A program made the position numbers and the translations under genes. From Fervidifonticultor_A octavus_A (lineage in GTDB: Bacteria > Sysuimicrobiota > Sysuimicrobiia > Sysuimicrobiales > Humicultoraceae), in NCBI GenBank assembly GCA_031459655.1, contig JAVKID010000073.1, positions 1-14,910 on the forward strand: 14,910 nt of DNA. The letters are read 5' to 3'. Below are positions 1 to 7,296 of this stretch, one piece after another. The notes below the pieces were generated by a model. That model saw only the letters and a list, made by a program, of their open reading frames with translations, had not been told where the DNA came from and did no database searches. Within the stretch, counting starts at the first letter, position 1. Each line of letters begins with the position of its first letter.

Positions 1-662
1 CGGTGGGCGACATCTTCCAGTGGTTCGTCCGGACCAGCCGGCTGACGTTTCAGGAGCTGGAGGCGGAGGCCGGACGGCTGGGGCCGGGCGAGTCCGGCGC
101 CCTCGCGCTCGATTGGTGGAACGGCTGCCGCACGCCGCTGGTGGACGCCGACCTCTCGGGACTCCTGGTGGGACTGACCCTGGCCACCGAGCCCGCGCAT
201 ATCTACCGGGCGCTGCTGGAGTCCACGGCCTTCGGCACCCGGCGCGTGATCGAGACCTTTGAAGCGGGCGGAGTGGCCGTGCGGGAGGTCCACGCCTGCG
301 GAGGATTGGCCGAGCGCAGTCCCTTGCTGCTGCAGATCACGGCGGATGTCCTCGACCGCGAGGTGCTGGCGGCGCCGCTGCGCCACGCCTCGGCGGTCGG
401 GGCGGCGATCTACGCGGCCGCGGCGGCGGGCGAGGAGGCCGGGGGATACGCCGGCGTCGTGGAGGCCACGGAGCGGATGGGCAGCCGGAGCCGGATCCGC
501 TACGCGCCGCGCCCCGCGGGGCGCGAGATTTACGAGGCGTTGTACCGGCACTACCTGGAGCTGGCGCGGCACTTCGGGGAGGGCGGGACGGAGGTTATGA
601 AGGCGCTGCGCAGGCTCCGGAGCCGATCGGAGCATCGTGCCGGACAACGTGAGCGGAGGTGA
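1..662 (+). CDS. araB: Ribulokinase (AraB type, FGGY family), C-terminal part
   Basis: This is the 3' part of a gene that begins outside the window; about 219 residues are visible. Ribulokinase phosphorylates L-ribulose (and related ketopentoses) with ATP in the cytoplasm, feeding L-arabinose into the pentose phosphate pathway. The visible part resembles the C-terminal FGGY_C domain of AraB: an ALDWWNG segment followed by a PLVDADLSG stretch (residues about 35-52), then IYRALLESTAFGTR, the CGG glycine pair at about 98-100 and LLLQITADVL. The tail (HYLELARHFGEGG...VMKALRRLR) also matches the usual AraB end. The ATP-binding N-terminal part is not visible. The TGA stop lies 5 bases before the preferred ATG of the solute-binding protein, so the two are probably co-transcribed. 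Another FGGY pentulose kinase is possible, but the ALDWWNG block favours ribulokinase. Confidence 0.85.
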   Translation, partial: VGDIFQWFVRTSRLTFQELEAEAGRLGPGESGALALDWWNGCRTPLVDADLSGLLVGLTLATEPAHIYRALLESTAFGTRRVIETFEAGGVAVREVHACGGLAERSPLLLQITADVLDREVLAAPLRHASAVGAAIYAAAAAGEEAGGYAGVVEATERMGSRSRIRYAPRPAGREIYEALYRHYLELARHFGEGGTEVMKALRRLRSRSEHRAGQRERR

Positions 663-667
663 GGCGG

Positions 668-1990
668 ATGGAGTGGTGGGAGGCCATCAACGACATGCGG
701 GTGAAGCGCCGCCAGGTGCTCAAGGCTGTCGTCGGGGCGGCGGCGATCGCCGCCGTCGCGCCGACGCGCGTGGCCTCGGTCCTGGCCCAGGCCAGGGTGA
801 TGACCCTGGATTACTTCACCCTCTTCCACAGCGGCGACGCGGCGGCGATGGAGCGCATCGTCCGCGCGTTCAACGACGCCCACACGACGGTGAAGCTCAA
901 TCTGTTGCAGGGCCAGTGGGCGGAGTACTACGCTCAGCTGTTCGCCGCGGTCGGCGCGGGGAACCCGCCCCAGATCGGCATCTGCCACAGCAGCCGGGTG
1001 ATGGACGTCTACCGGGCGCTGACCCCGCTGGAGGAGTCGCGCGCCGGCAACCTGCTGGAAGCGGCCGGGATCCGGCAGGCCGACTACACCCGCAGCGTGT
1101 GGAACGCCGGCGTGTACCAGGGGAAGCGCTATCTCGTGCCCCTCGACTCGCACATGTGGGGCTTCTGGTACAACAAGGACCTGTTCCGCCGCGCCGGGCT
1201 GGATCCGGAGAAGCCGCCCGAGACGCGCGAGGAGTTCGAGCGCGCGGCCGATGCGATCAAGAGCCGGACCAACGCCTTCGCCTTCCATCCGGCGGAGGAT
1301 GCGCTGGCCCGGAAGCTCCGCCGCGCGTGGGAGATCTTCTTCTGGGGCCAGGGCGGCGAACTCCTCACGCCCGACGGACGCCGGGCGGCCTTCAACAACG
1401 AGCGCGGGCTGGCCGCCCTCGACTATCTGGTCGGGATGATCCACCGCCGGGGATGGAACCAGCCGGGGACCGACGGGTTCAAGCAGTTCGCCGCCGGGCA
1501 GCTCGGGATGCTGCTCGCGGGCAACTGGTACTTCCCGACCGCGAAGGCCAGCGGCGTGAACTTCGGCTTCCACTACGTGCCGAAGTTCTTTGAGCGGCCG
1601 ACGACCTGGGGCGACAGCCACAACCTGATGATCCCGCGGCAGCGGCCCGACCGCGTCACCAACGAGATGCTGATCGAGGCTATCAAGGCCATCAAGTGGA
1701 TCAATCAGCACTCCGACCTGTGGGGCATCTACGGCGGACACATCCCCGCTTACCTGCCCGCCCTGCAGTCGCCGGCGCTGCGCGCGTCCGACACGTGGAA
1801 GATCGCGCTGACCAAGTTCGCCGACATGGCGAACCGCGGCTACGTGCACTACCCGCTCGTGCACCCGCTGGCCCCGCAGGTGCACGCGGCCATCGAGCCG
1901 CACATCCAGGAGGCCTACAACGGCCGCGTGTCGCCGCGCGATGCGCTCGCCCGGGCGGAGGCCGAAGTGAATCGTGTGTTGAGCACGTGA
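668..1990 (+). CDS. ABC sugar transporter solute-binding protein (family 1, Tat-exported)
   Basis: Extracytoplasmic binding protein of a CUT1-type ABC importer, about 440 residues, the usual length for family 1 sugar-binding proteins. ATG 668 is chosen because GGAGG at 655-659 lies 8 bases upstream; a GTG at 659 overlapping the kinase stop is in frame but lacks a ribosome site, and ATG 695 would also keep the signal peptide. The N-terminus has a twin-arginine signal (VKRRQVLK followed by an Ala/Val-rich stretch and an AxA-like site before ARVMTLDYF). No lipobox cysteine is seen, so it may be a free secreted protein. The mature part shows typical family features: ERIVRAFNDAH near the start, a QGQWAEYYAQL segment, GFWYNKDLFRRAGLDPEKPP around residues 170-190, and a C-terminal AEAEVNRVL helix. 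Two permease genes follow. The ligand is not evident from sequence; the neighbours suggest a saccharide. Confidence 0.88.
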   Translation: MEWWEAINDMRVKRRQVLKAVVGAAAIAAVAPTRVASVLAQARVMTLDYFTLFHSGDAAAMERIVRAFNDAHTTVKLNLLQGQWAEYYAQLFAAVGAGNPPQIGICHSSRVMDVYRALTPLEESRAGNLLEAAGIRQADYTRSVWNAGVYQGKRYLVPLDSHMWGFWYNKDLFRRAGLDPEKPPETREEFERAADAIKSRTNAFAFHPAEDALARKLRRAWEIFFWGQGGELLTPDGRRAAFNNERGLAALDYLVGMIHRRGWNQPGTDGFKQFAAGQLGMLLAGNWYFPTAKASGVNFGFHYVPKFFERPTTWGDSHNLMIPRQRPDRVTNEMLIEAIKAIKWINQHSDLWGIYGGHIPAYLPALQSPALRASDTWKIALTKFADMANRGYVHYPLVHPLAPQVHAAIEPHIQEAYNGRVSPRDALARAEAEVNRVLST

Positions 1991-1997
1991 GCGTCGA

Positions 1998-2031
1998 GGG
2001 GAGGGGGGCGCCGCCCCACGCCCTCCTCCCC
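1998..2031 (+). promoter_or_regulatory. GC-rich nested hairpin between binding protein and permease genes
   Basis: The outer arms GGGGAGG (1998-2004) and CCTCCCC (2025-2031) enclose an inner perfect stem GGGGC (2005-2009), loop GCC, GCCCC (2013-2017). It lies in the 55-base gap between the binding protein stop and permease ATG 2046. No T-run follows, so it is not a classical intrinsic terminator. Hairpins in this position of binding-protein operons often protect the upstream message and lower permease expression relative to the binding protein; that role is inferred here. Confidence 0.5.
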
Positions 2032-2045
2032 GCTGCCACCGCCGC

Positions 2046-2927
2046 ATGAACCGCCGCAGACTCGGCCAGGCCGCGGAGATCGCCGCCTTCCTGCTGCCCT
2101 TTGCCGCGTTCTGGGTGATCTTTCGTGCCGGCCCGGTGCTCTACGGCATCTTCATCAGCCTCTACCGGTGGGATCCGCTGGGCGAGAACACGTTCATCGC
2201 CCTGCGCAACTACCTCGACCTGGCGCGCGACCCGCGCTTCTGGAACGCGCTGGTCAATACGCTGGAGTTCGCCGCCCTGACGGTTCCCCTGATCATCGGC
2301 TTCGGCCTGGCCTTCGCGGCACTCGTCTTCAGCCACCGCCACCGGCGGGTGATCCGGGGGATCGAGGCCGCACTGTTCTTCCCGTACCTGCTGACGGTGT
2401 CCATCGTCGCTCTGGTCTGGCGGTGGCTGCTCGATCCCGACTTCGGCATCGTCCTCATTTTGCTGCGCGAGGCGGGGATCCGCCCGCCCGTCTTCCTGAA
2501 CGAGCCGCGCTGGGTGATCCCGGCCATCGCCTTCGCGACGGCGTGGTGGCTGGCCGGCTATCGCATGGTGCTGTTCCGCGCCGCGATGGAGGATATCCCC
2601 GACGAGCTGTACGAGGCCGCCCGGCTGGACGGGGCCGGCGCGTGGCGGATCTACTTCGCCATCACCCTGCCGTTGCTTCGGCCGGCCATCCTCTTCGCCC
2701 TCGTGCTCACGACGATCTCCGGCTTCATCGTCTTCGGCCAGGTGCTGATCATGACCGGCGGCGGGCCCGGCCGCGCCTCGGAGGTGCTCGCCCTGTACAT
2801 GTACCGCTACGGCTTCGAGTTCCTGGAGATGGGCCGCGCGGCGGCCGTGGGCGTGGTCCTGTTCGTCATCATCCTGGGGCTGACGCTGGTCTCGTTCCGC
2901 TGGCTCGGCTATGAGGCGGAGCTGTGA
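2046..2927 (+). CDS. ABC sugar transporter permease, MalF/UgpA type
   Basis: Inner-membrane subunit of the importer, 293 residues. About six hydrophobic segments are visible (roughly residues 12-35, 70-95, 105-130, 157-180, 210-235, 262-285). The cytoplasmic EAA loop that docks the ATPase is clear: EAARLDGAG starting at residue 190 with the downstream ITLPLLRP, matching the EAA-x3-G-x9-I-x-LP pattern of the family. ATG 2046 is the natural start, as it directly precedes the first hydrophobic segment (AAEIAAFLLPFAAF); no strong ribosome site precedes it, and a GC hairpin lies just upstream. The stop overlaps the start of the next permease gene by four bases (GTGA), which points to translational coupling. 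It probably forms a heterodimer with the next gene product. Confidence 0.92.
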   Translation: MNRRRLGQAAEIAAFLLPFAAFWVIFRAGPVLYGIFISLYRWDPLGENTFIALRNYLDLARDPRFWNALVNTLEFAALTVPLIIGFGLAFAALVFSHRHRRVIRGIEAALFFPYLLTVSIVALVWRWLLDPDFGIVLILLREAGIRPPVFLNEPRWVIPAIAFATAWWLAGYRMVLFRAAMEDIPDELYEAARLDGAGAWRIYFAITLPLLRPAILFALVLTTISGFIVFGQVLIMTGGGPGRASEVLALYMYRYGFEFLEMGRAAAVGVVLFVIILGLTLVSFRWLGYEAEL

Positions 2928-3745
2928 GGCTCCGGGCGGGCGTCATCGTCGCCGTGCTCACCGCGGCCGCGGTGCTGGCGCTGCTGTGGCTGGTCCCCGT
3001 GCTGTGGATGGCCCTCACGGCGGTCAAGCCCGCGCCTGAGATCTTCGCCCTGCCCCCGCGCTGGATTCCGCACGCCCCCACGCTGGCGCACGTGCGGACC
3101 GTGCTGACCACCTGGCCGTTCCCGCGCTGGGTGCTGAACAGCGTCATCGTGGCCGGGGTGACCACCGCGCTGTCCGTGGTCGTCTCCATCCCCGCGGCAT
3201 TCACCTTCGCCCGGCTGCGCTGGCGCGGGCGCGACGCGCTGTTCATCGTCTTCCTCTCCTCGCTGCTCATCCCCCTGGAGGTCAATGCCATCCCGCTGTA
3301 CTTCCTGATGAACCGGCTGCACCTGCTGAACACGTACCCGGCCGTCTTCCTGCCGATCGTCGGGATGCCGATCGGGATCTTCCTGCTGCGCCAGTTCTAT
3401 CTGAACATCCCGTTCGAGCTCGACGACGCCGCCCGGGTGGACGGGTGCGGCAACCTCCGCATCATCTGGCACGTCATCCTGCCGCTCTCCCGGCCGGCGC
3501 TGGCCGCCCTGGCCATCTACATGTTCATCTTCGCCTGGAACGAGTTCTTCTGGTCGATGATCGCCCTGCAGTCGCCGCGCATGTTCACCCTGCCGATCGG
3601 GCTGCGCGCCATGCAGGGCGCCTACGACATCGAGTACGGGATCATGATGGCCGGGGCCACCCTGGCCGCCCTGCCGGCGCTGGTCGTGTTCCTCCTGCTG
3701 CAGCGCTCCATCATCCGCGGGATCACCATGACCGCCTACCGCTGA
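2924..3745 (+). CDS. ABC sugar transporter permease, MalG/UgpE type
   Basis: Second permease of the importer, 273 residues, starting at a GTG that overlaps the stop of the first permease. Hydrophobic segments begin at once (AGVIVAVLTAAAVLALLWLVPVLW in outline). The family-typical MALTAVKP...EIFALPPRWIP segment follows, then the EAA loop, here DDAARVDGCG from residue 167, with ILPLSRPALAALAIYMFIFAWNEFFW in outline, the usual MalG/UgpE continuation. The first acidic residue of the EAA motif is Asp rather than Glu, a tolerated change. No ATP-binding cassette gene follows; the next gene encodes a BNR enzyme after only four bases. CUT1 importers often share an ATPase such as MsmX/UgpC encoded elsewhere, which is the likely situation here. 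Confidence 0.92.
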   Translation: MRLRAGVIVAVLTAAAVLALLWLVPVLWMALTAVKPAPEIFALPPRWIPHAPTLAHVRTVLTTWPFPRWVLNSVIVAGVTTALSVVVSIPAAFTFARLRWRGRDALFIVFLSSLLIPLEVNAIPLYFLMNRLHLLNTYPAVFLPIVGMPIGIFLLRQFYLNIPFELDDAARVDGCGNLRIIWHVILPLSRPALAALAIYMFIFAWNEFFWSMIALQSPRMFTLPIGLRAMQGAYDIEYGIMMAGATLAALPALVVFLLLQRSIIRGITMTAYR

Positions 3746-3749
3746 TCCG

Positions 3750-4718
3750 ATGCGCGTACTCGCCCGGCTGACCGCCACCAACCCGCTGCCCACCGCCTTC
3801 TGCCACGGCGCCTCGCTGCTGCCGCGGCCCGACGGCACGCTGCTGGCGGCCTGGTTCGGCGGCACGGAAGAGGGGCAGCCCGATTCCGGCATCTACTGCG
3901 CCCGGCTCGCCCCGGGTGCTGAGGCCTGGGAGCCTCCGCAGGTGGTTGCCCCCGCCGACGGGCATCCCTGCGGGAACCCGGTGCTCTTCTCCGGCGCCGG
4001 GGAGGACGTCTGGCTCGCGTACTTCCGCGTCTGGGGGGCGTGGTGTACGGGGGGCAAGCCCTGCGCCCGGATCTCACGTGACGGCGGACGGACCTGGGGA
4101 CCCGAGATGGTGCTGCTGGACCGGGCGGGCGTGCTGACGAAGAACAAGCCGTTGCGGCTCGGAGACGAGCTGCTCCTGCCGGTCTACGACGAACTGCGCT
4201 GGCAGGTGGGGATCGCGCGCCTCGATCTGGCGGGGCTCGCGCCGGCCTGGCGCTTCGACGACCTGGCGATCGGCGCCGGAAGCGGCGTGGCGATGATCCA
4301 GGGCACGCTTGCCGAGACGTCGCCCGGCCGCCTGCTCATGCTGATGCGGACAAAGACGGGGCGCATCTGGCAGGTAGAGAGCCGTGACGGTGGGATCACC
4401 TGGGGCAGGCCGGAGCCCACGGCGCTGCGCAATCCCAACGCCGGGATCGACATGGTGAGGCTGCCGGACGGACGGCTGTGGCTGTGCTACAACGACACCG
4501 ACCAGGGCCGGGATCCGATGCGGTGGGATCTCCGCTACCCGCTGTGTCTGGCGGAGAGCGAGGATGCTGGGGCGTCCTGGCGGACCATCCTCACCCTGGA
4601 GGCCGGCCCGGGCGAGTACTCGTATCCGGCGATCGTCAGCGACACCCGGGGGATCGTGCACGTGGCGTACACGGTCCTGCGGCGGGGGATCCGACATGTG
4701 GTCATCGCCCCGGCGTAG
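3750..4718 (+). CDS. Sialidase-fold (BNR / Asp-box) glycoside-active enzyme
   Basis: Protein of 322 residues predicted to be a six- or seven-bladed beta-propeller. Three Asp-box motifs (SxDxGxxW) are visible: SRDGGRTW at 109-116, SRDGGITW at 211-218 and SEDAGASW at 270-277. Other blocks typical of the predicted neuraminidase group (COG4692/BNR_2) are KNKPLRLGDELLLPVYDE at 131-148, NPNAGIDMVRLPDGR at 228-242 and EYSYPAIV at 289-296. There is no signal peptide, so it probably acts in the cytoplasm on an imported oligosaccharide. The fold also covers rhamnosyl-glucuronate hydrolases and lyases, so a true sialidase is not proven. It lies 4 bases after the permease and upstream of a lyase gene whose active site resembles N-acetylneuraminate lyase, consistent with sialic acid or another keto-sugar acid. 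A degenerate copy of its last 10 codons lies downstream at 4761-4793. Confidence 0.82.
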   Translation: MRVLARLTATNPLPTAFCHGASLLPRPDGTLLAAWFGGTEEGQPDSGIYCARLAPGAEAWEPPQVVAPADGHPCGNPVLFSGAGEDVWLAYFRVWGAWCTGGKPCARISRDGGRTWGPEMVLLDRAGVLTKNKPLRLGDELLLPVYDELRWQVGIARLDLAGLAPAWRFDDLAIGAGSGVAMIQGTLAETSPGRLLMLMRTKTGRIWQVESRDGGITWGRPEPTALRNPNAGIDMVRLPDGRLWLCYNDTDQGRDPMRWDLRYPLCLAESEDAGASWRTILTLEAGPGEYSYPAIVSDTRGIVHVAYTVLRRGIRHVVIAPA

Positions 4719-4793
4719 GAGCGGCCCGGGGAGACCCTCGATCAACACGAGAGCCGACGAGATCCGACATGTGGTCTTGCGCCCGACGTAAGA
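4688..4793 (+). repeat. Imperfect direct repeat of the 3' end of the BNR gene
   Basis: The segment 4688-4720, covering the last codons and stop of the BNR enzyme, recurs at 4761-4793. The first 16 bases (GATCCGACATGTGGTC) are identical and about 27 of 33 match overall, including a second stop codon. In its own frame the second copy reads IRHVVLRPT-stop against IRHVVIAPA-stop. The offset is 73 bases, so the two are in different frames. It looks like the remnant of a duplicated or recombined gene end rather than a binding site. Confidence 0.6.
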
Positions 4794-4842
4794 GGCGCCG
4801 TCTCACCTTCCGGCCGTCGCAGACAGAGCGGAGGGGATGTCA

Positions 4843-5754
4843 ATGTCCGGGATGAGCGAAGCGGCGGACCGGTTGCGCGGGATCATCGCGGCCCTGCCGA
4901 CGCCCTTCGACGCCGGTGGATTCGTGGACGAACCGGCGGTCAGACGCCTGGTCGGCTGGCTCATCGCCGGCGGGATCGACGGGGTCTTTGTCTGCGGGAC
5001 CACGGGAGAGAGCGCACTGCTCGCCGGCGACGAGCGCGCCGCGGTCGTCAAGGCCGCGGCCGAGGCGGCGGCCGGCCGGGCGCCCGTCATCGCCCACGTC
5101 GGCGCCCCGTCCACGGCCCAGGTGCTCGAACTGGCATATCGCTGCCGCGACGCCGGCGCGGATGTGCTCGCCGCGGTACCCCCCTACTGCAGCCGCTGCG
5201 GCGACGCGGAGGTCGCGGCGCACTTTGCCGCGCTCGCCGGCGCCGTCCCCGACCGGCCCGTCCTCCTGTACAACATCCCGCAGTTGACGGTGAACGCGGT
5301 CACCCCGGCCGTGGTCACGACCCTCTCCCCGGTCCCCAACATCGTCGGCCTCAAGGACAGCAGCGGGGATCTGGACGGGTTGCTCCGGATCGCCGGCTCA
5401 GCCCGCCCGGGGTTCCGCCTCATCGTGGGCACCGATCTGCTGGCGGTGCAGGCCGCCGCCCTGGGGTGGCCGGCCATCGTGTCGGGACCGGCGAGTGCCG
5501 TGCCGGCGCCCTACGTGGCGCTCTGGGACGCGCGGGCCCGGGGATCGTGGGCCGAGCTCAGCGCCGCCTACCGGACGATCACCCGCGTGGTGGCCGCCGT
5601 GCGGAACGGAAACATCGCATGGATCAAAGCCGTCCTCGCGCTGCGCGGGCTCGCCGGCCCGTCTGTCCGGCCGCCGCTGCGGCCGCTGACGGACAGCGAA
5701 CAGCAGGCGCTGAGAGCCGAGCTGCAGGACCTGCTGCCGGGCGAAGGCTTCTGA
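4843..5754 (+). CDS. DHDPS/N-acetylneuraminate lyase superfamily aldolase
   Basis: Class I (Schiff-base) aldolase of 303 residues, a TIM barrel. Visible motifs are GTTGES at 52-57 (carboxylate-binding loop), the catalytic Tyr143 in YNIP and the Schiff-base Lys171 in GLKDSSGD. In true dihydrodipicolinate synthase the YNxP motif is followed by an Arg at the second position (Arg138 in E. coli DapA); here the residues are Gln-Leu. N-acetylneuraminate lyase and the YagE-type keto-deoxy-gluconate aldolases have Ala-Leu there. This favours cleavage of a sugar-derived 2-keto acid to pyruvate plus an aldehyde over lysine synthesis. ATG 4843 is preferred over 4837 and 4852 because GGAGG at 4830-4834 lies 8 bases upstream. 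It follows the BNR gene by 124 bases and is probably the last gene of the sugar unit. The exact substrate is uncertain. Confidence 0.85.
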   Translation: MSGMSEAADRLRGIIAALPTPFDAGGFVDEPAVRRLVGWLIAGGIDGVFVCGTTGESALLAGDERAAVVKAAAEAAAGRAPVIAHVGAPSTAQVLELAYRCRDAGADVLAAVPPYCSRCGDAEVAAHFAALAGAVPDRPVLLYNIPQLTVNAVTPAVVTTLSPVPNIVGLKDSSGDLDGLLRIAGSARPGFRLIVGTDLLAVQAAALGWPAIVSGPASAVPAPYVALWDARARGSWAELSAAYRTITRVVAAVRNGNIAWIKAVLALRGLAGPSVRPPLRPLTDSEQQALRAELQDLLPGEGF

Positions 5755-5892
5755 GGCCGGCGGAACGGCACCGCGCCGCGCTCCACCAGCACGACGCGAT
5801 CGCAGACGATCGGACGGTCCCTCCCCGCCCCCCGCCCGCGGTCTCCGCGAATCGGTCCGCGGACGGATTGACCGCCGCCACTGCGCGGCAGG

Positions 5893-5916
5893 ATTATGAA
5901 AACACCTTTGCATAAT
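5893..5916. promoter_or_regulatory. AT-rich 24-bp palindrome, candidate IclR-type operator and promoter
   Basis: Half-sites ATTATGAAAA (5893-5902) and its near-complement ending CATAAT (5907-5916, read as ATTATGCAAA on the other strand) match at 9 of 10 positions around a 4-base centre. It is the most AT-rich stretch of an otherwise GC-rich intergenic region and lies 20 bases before the preferred start of the aminotransferase gene. IclR regulators (for example KdgR) bind palindromes containing GAAA/TTTC-like cores, and this operon encodes an IclR protein. A weak promoter could overlap it: TTGACC at 5868-5873 with GATTAT 18 bases on, or a -10-like CATAAT at 5911-5916. The assignment to this regulator is inferred. 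Confidence 0.5.
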
Positions 5917-5935
5917 ACGAAAAGGGGTGACGCGC

Positions 5936-7288
5936 GTGGCCCACCCTGACCCCGGGTTTGCCGGACGGGCCGCCAGGCTCCATGAGCTCCTGGCGCCCAG
6001 CCTCGCCGATGACTGGCCGAACCTCCCCGTCGTGCGCGGCGAAGGAGCCTACCTCGTCGGGCTCGACGGGCGGCGGTATCTCGACTTCGTGTCCGGGATG
6101 GCCGCGTGCAACCTCGGACACTGCCACCCCCGCGTCGTCGCTGCCGCTCGGCAGCAGCTGGAGACGCTCATCCACGGTCCGGTCGGCGTCGCCCTCTACG
6201 ACCCCATCCTGCAGCTGAGCGACGCGCTGGCCGCGGTCACGCCCGGGGGCCTGGACATGTTCTTCTGGAGCAACGGCGGGACCGAGGCCGTCGAGGGCGC
6301 CCTGAAGCTGGCCCGCTACGTCACCCGGCGCCCGGCCATCGTTGCGTTCATCGGCGGCTTCCACGGGCGGTCGCTGGGGGCGGCGTCGGTGACGACGTCC
6401 AGCGTGAAGTACCGGCACCACTACGAGCCGCTGTTGCCCGCGGTCTACCACGTGCCCTATCCGTACTGCTACCGCTGCCCGTTCCGCGCGGCGGCGACGG
6501 GGAGCTGCTGCGACGACCCGTTCCACAGCCTGGACCGGCTGTTCCGGCACGTGGTGTCCCCGGCCGATGTGGCGGCGATCATCGTCGAGCCCATCCTGGG
6601 CGAGGGAGGCTACGTCGTCCCCCCGCCCGAGTTCCTGCCCCGCCTGCGCGACTACTGCGACCGGTACGACATCCTGCTCATCCTCGACGAGATCCAGACC
6701 GGCTTCGGGCGCACCGGCCACATGTTCGCGGCGGAGACCTTCGGCGTCCGCCCCGACATCCTGGTGCTCTCGAAGTCCATCGCCTCCGGTTTCCCGCTCA
6801 GCGCCGTGGCGGCCCGCCGCGACCTGATGTCGCGGTGGTCGGCCGGCGCCCACGGCACGACGTTCGGGGGCAACCCGGTGGCCTGCGCCGCCGCGGTGGC
6901 CACGCTGCAGGTCCTGCGCGACGAGGGGGTCCTGGAGAACGTGCGGGCGCGGTCGGCGGAGGCGATGGATGCGCTGGCCCGGCTGCAGCGCACCTCGCCG
7001 TTCATCGGCGACGTGCGCGGGCGGGGGCTGATGATCGGCGTGGAGTTCGTCGATCCCGAGCGGGACGGCGCGCCCGCGGGGGAGGTCGTGCGGCACATCC
7101 TGGCCGAGGCGCTGCGCCGGGGGCTGCTGCTGTATCCGGCGGGATATGCCGGCCACGTCCTGCGGGTCATCCCGCCGCTGATCGTGACGCGGGAGGAGCT
7201 GGCGGCGGGGCTGGCGATCCTGACCGAGGTGGTGGAGGGACTCCCCGGGCAGTGGCGGTCCGGGGAGACGACGCGGAGAGGGGGGTGA
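5936..7288 (+). CDS. Class III PLP-dependent aminotransferase
   Basis: Fold-type I aminotransferase of the 4-aminobutyrate/omega-amino acid group, about 450 residues. It would transfer an amino group from an omega-amine or amino acid to a keto acid in the cytoplasm. Diagnostic features are SNGGTEA at 112-118 (phosphate binding), GGFHGRSLGA, the cofactor Asp251 in LDEIQTGFGRTG, the Schiff-base Lys280 in VLSKSIASGFPLSAV, and the HGTTFGGNPVACAAA segment that closes the active site. GTG 5936 is chosen because AAGGGG at 5922-5927 lies 8 bases upstream; a GTG at 5927 is the alternative. A cysteine cluster (Cys178, Cys181, Cys191, Cys192) lies in the segment after VPYPY, a region where some GABA-aminotransferase-like and archaeal racemase-like members carry CxxC. 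The first gene of a long co-directional unit; its stop overlaps a GTG of the next small gene. Substrate unknown. Confidence 0.88.
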   Translation: MAHPDPGFAGRAARLHELLAPSLADDWPNLPVVRGEGAYLVGLDGRRYLDFVSGMAACNLGHCHPRVVAAARQQLETLIHGPVGVALYDPILQLSDALAAVTPGGLDMFFWSNGGTEAVEGALKLARYVTRRPAIVAFIGGFHGRSLGAASVTTSSVKYRHHYEPLLPAVYHVPYPYCYRCPFRAAATGSCCDDPFHSLDRLFRHVVSPADVAAIIVEPILGEGGYVVPPPEFLPRLRDYCDRYDILLILDEIQTGFGRTGHMFAAETFGVRPDILVLSKSIASGFPLSAVAARRDLMSRWSAGAHGTTFGGNPVACAAAVATLQVLRDEGVLENVRARSAEAMDALARLQRTSPFIGDVRGRGLMIGVEFVDPERDGAPAGEVVRHILAEALRRGLLLYPAGYAGHVLRVIPPLIVTREELAAGLAILTEVVEGLPGQWRSGETTRRGG

Positions 7289-7296
7289 ATGAGGCG

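Noticed and set aside
551..2047. Long open frame (498 codons) on the - strand opposite the binding-protein gene
   Set aside because: It is a shadow frame typical of GC-rich DNA: Arg/His/Gly-rich without domain resemblance, opposite a clearly recognisable gene.
4843..5754. Annotation as lysine-pathway dihydrodipicolinate synthase (dapA)
   Set aside because: The Arg expected after the YNxP motif is replaced by Leu as in N-acetylneuraminate lyase-like members, and the context is sugar uptake rather than lysine synthesis.
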